8,263 nucleotides of DNA from an uncultured Verrucomicrobiota bacterium. GTDB lineage: Bacteria; Verrucomicrobiota; Kiritimatiellia; CAIVKH01. Position 1 is the stretch's first letter; each line of letters opens with the position of its first letter. A program made the translations under genes and the position numbers. The stretch is taken from the NCBI GenBank assembly GCA_937894535.1, contig CALBHI010000001.1, positions 1 through 8,263 of the forward strand. Reading direction: 5' to 3'. Below are positions 5,723-8,263 of this stretch, in pieces. Below the pieces are notes generated by a model. That model was not told where the DNA came from, ran no database searches, and was given only the letters and a program-made list of their open reading frames with translations.

Positions 5723-7428
5723 CAGTTGTTATCTCCCATGGTCACGCGGAACACTTCCTCGAGCGTGGTCTGGCCGGCGATCACCTTGCGGATCCCGTCT
5801 TCACGCAGGGTGCGCATGCCGAGCTCGCGCGCCTTGGTGCGAAGCACGCTGGCCGAAGCCCGCTCGAAGATCAGGTGGCGCACGGCATCGGTGATCAAGA
5901 AAATCTCGAACAGGCCGATACGGCCGCGGTACCCGGTGAAGGCGCAATCGGAGCAGCCGCGCCCCTTGTACAGGTTGCTGGCGGCGATCTGTTCGGCGGC
6001 CGGACCGAGCAGGCGCAGCTCGGCGTCCGTCGCCTTGGTCGGTTCCTTGCAACGTTCACAAATCTTGCGCACGAGGCGCTGGGCCATGATGGCACGGGTG
6101 GACGACGCGACGAGGAACGGCTTCACGCCGATATCGATCAAGCGGGTCACGGCGCTGGGGGCGTCGTTGGTGTGCAGGGTGCTGAACACCAAGTGACCGG
6201 TCAGCGAGGCATTGACCGCGATCTCGGCGGTTTCCAAGTCGCGGATCTCACCGATCATGATGATGTTCGGGGCCTGACGCAGCATGGCGCGCAGGGCGGA
6301 GGCAAAGGTCAGGCCGATATCGCTGCGCACATGCACCTGGTTGATGCCGGACATCTGATACTCGACCGGGTCCTCGACGGTGATGATCTTGCGATCGGGC
6401 TTGTTGATGTAGTTCAGGCAGGCGTAGAGCGTCGTGGTCTTGCCGGAGCCGGTCGGGCCGGTCACCAGCACGATACCGTCGGAGAGGCCAATCAGGCGTT
6501 CGAAGGTCTGCTGATCGTCCGAGAAGAAACCGAGCTTGGGCAGGCCGAGGCTGAGGCTCTCCTTGTCGAGCAGACGCATGACGATCGATTCGCCGTGGTT
6601 CGAAGGAATGGTGGACACGCGCAGGTCAAGGTCGCGACCCATGACATTGATCTGGATGCGGCCGTCCTGCGGCATGCGCTTTTCGGCGATGCTCATGTTG
6701 GCCATGATCTTGATGCGGCTGATAATGGCCGACTGGAGGCGTTTGGGCGGGCTTTCCACCTCATGCAGCACACCGTCGATGCGGTAGCGGACGCGGAACT
6801 TCTTTTCCTGTGGCTCAAGGTGGATGTCCGAGGCGCGGTTGCGGAAAGCTTCGAGGATGATCAAACTGACTAGTTTGATGATCGGGGCATCGGCATCGGT
6901 CACTTCGTCCTGCCCGGCCAGATCGAGTCCCGCTGCGCCGGTTTGCACCGACCCTTCGGTCATATCCTGCAACATCGAGGCGGCGCTGATGCCGGATGAG
7001 GCATAATAGTGGTTGAGGGCGGCTTCGATCTCTTCGGGTGTGGTGACCACGCCTTCAACACCGCAGCGCAGCACGTAACGGAGGCTGTCGAGTGTCTCAA
7101 CATCGAGGGGATCACTCAGTGCGACGGTGATCGTGTTGTCGTTGCGGTAGATCGGAACGACCTTGTAACGACGGGCCACTTCACCGGGAACCAGGTCGAT
7201 GACCTCCTGTTCGATCTCCACGCCGGCCAGCGAGATGTACTCCATGCCAAACTGGTTGGCCAAGGCCTTGAGGATGTCGGACTTGGAGGATATCCGCAGT
7301 TCAACCAGGGCGTCGATCACCGGTTTGTCGTGTTGACCCGCCCACGTCAACGCCTCCTGCGATTGGGCCCGGGTGATCAGGCCGACATTTTCCAGAATCT
7401 CCACCACGTATTCGTCGTTTGCGGTCAA
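5722..7428 (-). CDS. pilB: PilB/GspE-family assembly ATPase (first copy, upstream of pilT)
   Basis: A 568-residue paralogue of the PilB-like gene downstream of pilT, with the same layout. It has an N-terminal MshEN/T2SSE_N-like region (about 5-140), SDIHLEP (200-206), RMPQDGRIQI (251-260), Walker A GPTGSGKTT (324-332), Asp box TVEDPVEY (350-357), His box GHLVFSTLHTNDA (411-423) and zinc-site cysteines 457/460 and 492/495. Before the Walker B core it reads RQAPNIIMIGEIRD (384-397), where the downstream copy has the usual RQDPD; the catalytic Glu is kept. The start is TTG (7428-7426), supported by GGGAG 7 nt upstream; the residues after it look like a normal family N-terminus. It is the first gene of the three-ATPase run and ends in a TGATG overlap with pilT. 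Whether it serves the pilus or a type II secretion system cannot be told from sequence. Confidence 0.92.
   Translation of the reverse strand: MTANDEYVVEILENVGLITRAQSQEALTWAGQHDKPVIDALVELRISSKSDILKALANQFGMEYISLAGVEIEQEVIDLVPGEVARRYKVVPIYRNDNTITVALSDPLDVETLDSLRYVLRCGVEGVVTTPEEIEAALNHYYASSGISAASMLQDMTEGSVQTGAAGLDLAGQDEVTDADAPIIKLVSLIILEAFRNRASDIHLEPQEKKFRVRYRIDGVLHEVESPPKRLQSAIISRIKIMANMSIAEKRMPQDGRIQINVMGRDLDLRVSTIPSNHGESIVMRLLDKESLSLGLPKLGFFSDDQQTFERLIGLSDGIVLVTGPTGSGKTTTLYACLNYINKPDRKIITVEDPVEYQMSGINQVHVRSDIGLTFASALRAMLRQAPNIIMIGEIRDLETAEIAVNASLTGHLVFSTLHTNDAPSAVTRLIDIGVKPFLVASSTRAIMAQRLVRKICERCKEPTKATDAELRLLGPAAEQIAASNLYKGRGCSDCAFTGYRGRIGLFEIFLITDAVRHLIFERASASVLRTKARELGMRTLREDGIRKVIAGQTTLEEVFRVTMGDNN
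6856..6883. repeat. 28-bp near-perfect palindrome inside the upstream pilB
   Basis: The arms ATCAAACT (6860-6867) and AGTTTGAT (6872-6879) are perfect complements around GACT. The match extends outward by three more pairs beyond a single G-G mismatch. It codes for the segment IIKLVSLII in the pilB reading frame, where the downstream pilB copy has no such palindrome. It would form a stable mRNA hairpin. Confidence 0.5.
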
Positions 7429-7434
7429 AGGCGT

Positions 7435-7490
7435 ACTCCCGTTGATAACGCGAAGGTTAGGACAGCACGTTATCCGGGATTGACGGGAGT
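7435..7490 (-). promoter_or_regulatory. Nested inverted repeat in the pilB leader, may sequester the ribosome binding site
   Basis: The outer arms ACTCCCGT (7435-7442) and ACGGGAGT (7483-7490) are perfect reverse complements over 8 bp. Inside them GATAACG (7444-7450) and CGTTATC (7468-7474) pair over 7 bp with a 17-nt loop. As minus-strand RNA this folds into one stem interrupted by an asymmetric bulge (1 nt against 8), with the GGGAG ribosome binding site paired in the outer stem. No U-run follows, so it is not an intrinsic terminator. As DNA the same repeats straddle the candidate promoter and could be an operator. The pairing is seen directly; the function is inferred. Confidence 0.45.
7436..7440 (-). 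promoter_or_regulatory. Ribosome binding site supporting the TTG start
   Basis: Minus-strand GGGAG lies exactly 7 nt before TTG 7428-7426. There is no nearby in-frame ATG with a comparable site, so this decides the start. It is embedded in the 3' arm of an 8-bp inverted repeat. Confidence 0.75.
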
Positions 7491-7495
7491 GTCAA
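7467..7495 (-). promoter_or_regulatory. Candidate sigma70-type promoter for pilB-pilT-pilB
   Basis: The minus strand carries a perfect TTGACA (7495-7490) followed after 17 nt by TAACGT (7472-7467). An overlapping GATAAC at 15 nt is the alternative -10. The -35 overlaps the TGA stop of the upstream pseudouridine synthase gene. The start site would be near 7460, giving a leader of roughly 30 nt that lacks the 5' arms of the nested repeat. The -35 and the spacing are good; the -10 is weak. Confidence 0.45.
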
Positions 7496-8263
7496 CGACC
7501 GCGGCGAACCGTTCCGGGCTTTTGTGGCGGCTTGTTTTTCGAGGGACGAGCGGCTCGGGAGGCGGGCGCGTGACCGGACAGCACGGCGACTTCATCCGGG
7601 GTGAGGTGACGCCAGGATGCACGCTTCATCGGCCCGAGGGTCAGGCCTCCTATCGCGACCCGCATCAGCCGCAGCGTGGTACGCCCTGACGCTGCCGCCA
7701 TGCGTCGCAAGTGCCGGTTCCTCCCCTCGCCCAACACGACCCGGTAGCCATGACCGGCGACGGAGTGGCCAGGCAGCGGCGCGAGATCAAGAACGCGCAG
7801 CAACTCACCGTCGTCTTCGATGCCGGCCATCCACCGCTCCCGGTTGGTACCATCCAGCGGTGCATCGAGCCAGATTTCGTACACCTTGCGGACGTTGTGC
7901 CGCGGATGCGACAAACGGTGGGCAAAGTCGCCGTCGTTGGTCAGCAGGATCAAGCCCTCGCTGTTCGTGTCAAGACGTCCGATGGTGTAGAGGCGTCCGA
8001 GATCGGCTGGCACCAGGTCAATGACCAGCGGGCGGCCATCCGGATCGTGCGACGAGCAGACATGGCCCGGCGGCTTGTGCAGGGCGATGTAGACATTGCG
8101 CTCCGGCCGGACAATCCGGCCGTTGCAGCGGATCTCCTGACGTTCCGGCTCCACCTGGGCTCCGGGTTCACGCACGATGACCCCGTCCACCTCGACCCGG
8201 CCCTCGGCCATCAGTTGCTCGGAGCGGCGGCGGGAGGCGACCCCGCACGAGGCGAGGTATTTA
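7492..8263 (-). CDS. rluB: RsuA/RluB-family rRNA pseudouridine synthase, N-terminus cut by right edge
   Basis: 256 residues are visible. The reading frame stays open past the internal ATG at 8211 to the window edge. Residues there read KYLASCGVASRR followed by MAEGRVEVDG, the hallmark of the N-terminal S4 RNA-binding domain, so the true start lies just beyond 8263. The catalytic domain follows: ALHKPPGHVCS, then TIGRLDTNSEGLILLTNDG with the catalytic Asp (visible residue 98), KVYEIWLD, EGRNRHLRRM and LTLGPMKRASWRHLTPDE near the C-terminus. A basic Lys/Arg-rich tail ends the protein. The enzyme isomerises uridine in ribosomal RNA. RluB (23S rRNA) is the likeliest member, but RsuA, RluE or RluF specificity cannot be excluded. 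Its stop codon overlaps the -35 of the next gene's promoter, with a 63-nt gap to pilB, so read-through is plausible. Confidence 0.9.
   Translation of the reverse strand, partial: KYLASCGVASRRRSEQLMAEGRVEVDGVIVREPGAQVEPERQEIRCNGRIVRPERNVYIALHKPPGHVCSSHDPDGRPLVIDLVPADLGRLYTIGRLDTNSEGLILLTNDGDFAHRLSHPRHNVRKVYEIWLDAPLDGTNRERWMAGIEDDGELLRVLDLAPLPGHSVAGHGYRVVLGEGRNRHLRRMAAASGRTTLRLMRVAIGGLTLGPMKRASWRHLTPDEVAVLSGHAPASRAARPSKNKPPQKPGTVRRGR

Noticed and set aside
5707..6873. Plus-strand ORF of 388 codons opposite the upstream pilB
   Set aside because: It is a mirror frame of a well-conserved gene, with biased composition and no recognisable motif.
8209..8211. Internal ATG at 8211 as the start of the pseudouridine synthase gene
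   Set aside because: The frame continues upstream with a clear S4-domain sequence (KYLASCGVASRR), so the true start is beyond the window.

Overview
This 8.3-kb window is bacterial chromosomal DNA, G+C-rich by eye. Every gene I can support lies on the minus strand, so transcription runs from the right edge to the left. The set is housekeeping plus type IV pilus motor genes. The lineage cannot be fixed from the sequence alone. The divergent TrpA loop (ADGRVNQ), the variant Walker B approach in one PilB (RQAPN) and the unusual gene neighbourhoods lead me to suspect the Verrucomicrobiota/Kiritimatiellota (PVC) group. That is a weak inference. I see no transposase, integrase, tRNA, rRNA or CRISPR array.

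Region by region, in transcription order. (1) 8263-7492: a pseudouridine synthase of the RsuA/RluB family, cut at its N-terminus by the window edge; its S4 RNA-binding domain is still visible. (2) 7491-7429: a short spacer with a perfect TTGACA -35 element overlapping the previous stop codon, and a nested inverted repeat whose downstream arm contains the next gene's ribosome binding site. (3) 7428-2911: three secretion/pilus ATPase genes in tight array, PilB-like (TTG start), PilT, then a second PilB-like gene. They are joined by a TGATG overlap and a 4-nt gap, so they are almost certainly co-transcribed and probably translationally coupled. The PilB proteins would power pilus extension (or type II pseudopilus assembly) and PilT retraction. 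(4) 2910-2668: about 240 nt without a convincing gene; it holds a candidate promoter, a 15-bp dyad and a doubtful 51-codon ORF. (5) 2667-1: a very compact run trpA - manC - ruvX - truA, with gaps of 1 and 0 nt and then a 4-nt overlap. TruA is cut by the left edge.

The second run mixes unrelated functions: the last step of tryptophan synthesis, GDP-mannose synthesis, a Holliday-junction-resolvase-like/rRNA-processing nuclease and tRNA pseudouridylation. trpB is not adjacent upstream, which is unusual for trpA.

I do not see a clearly new system. The points most worth following are the PilB-PilT-PilB arrangement without an adjacent pilC, the leader structure in front of it that could sequester the ribosome binding site in read-through transcripts, and the substitutions in a normally invariant TrpA loop.
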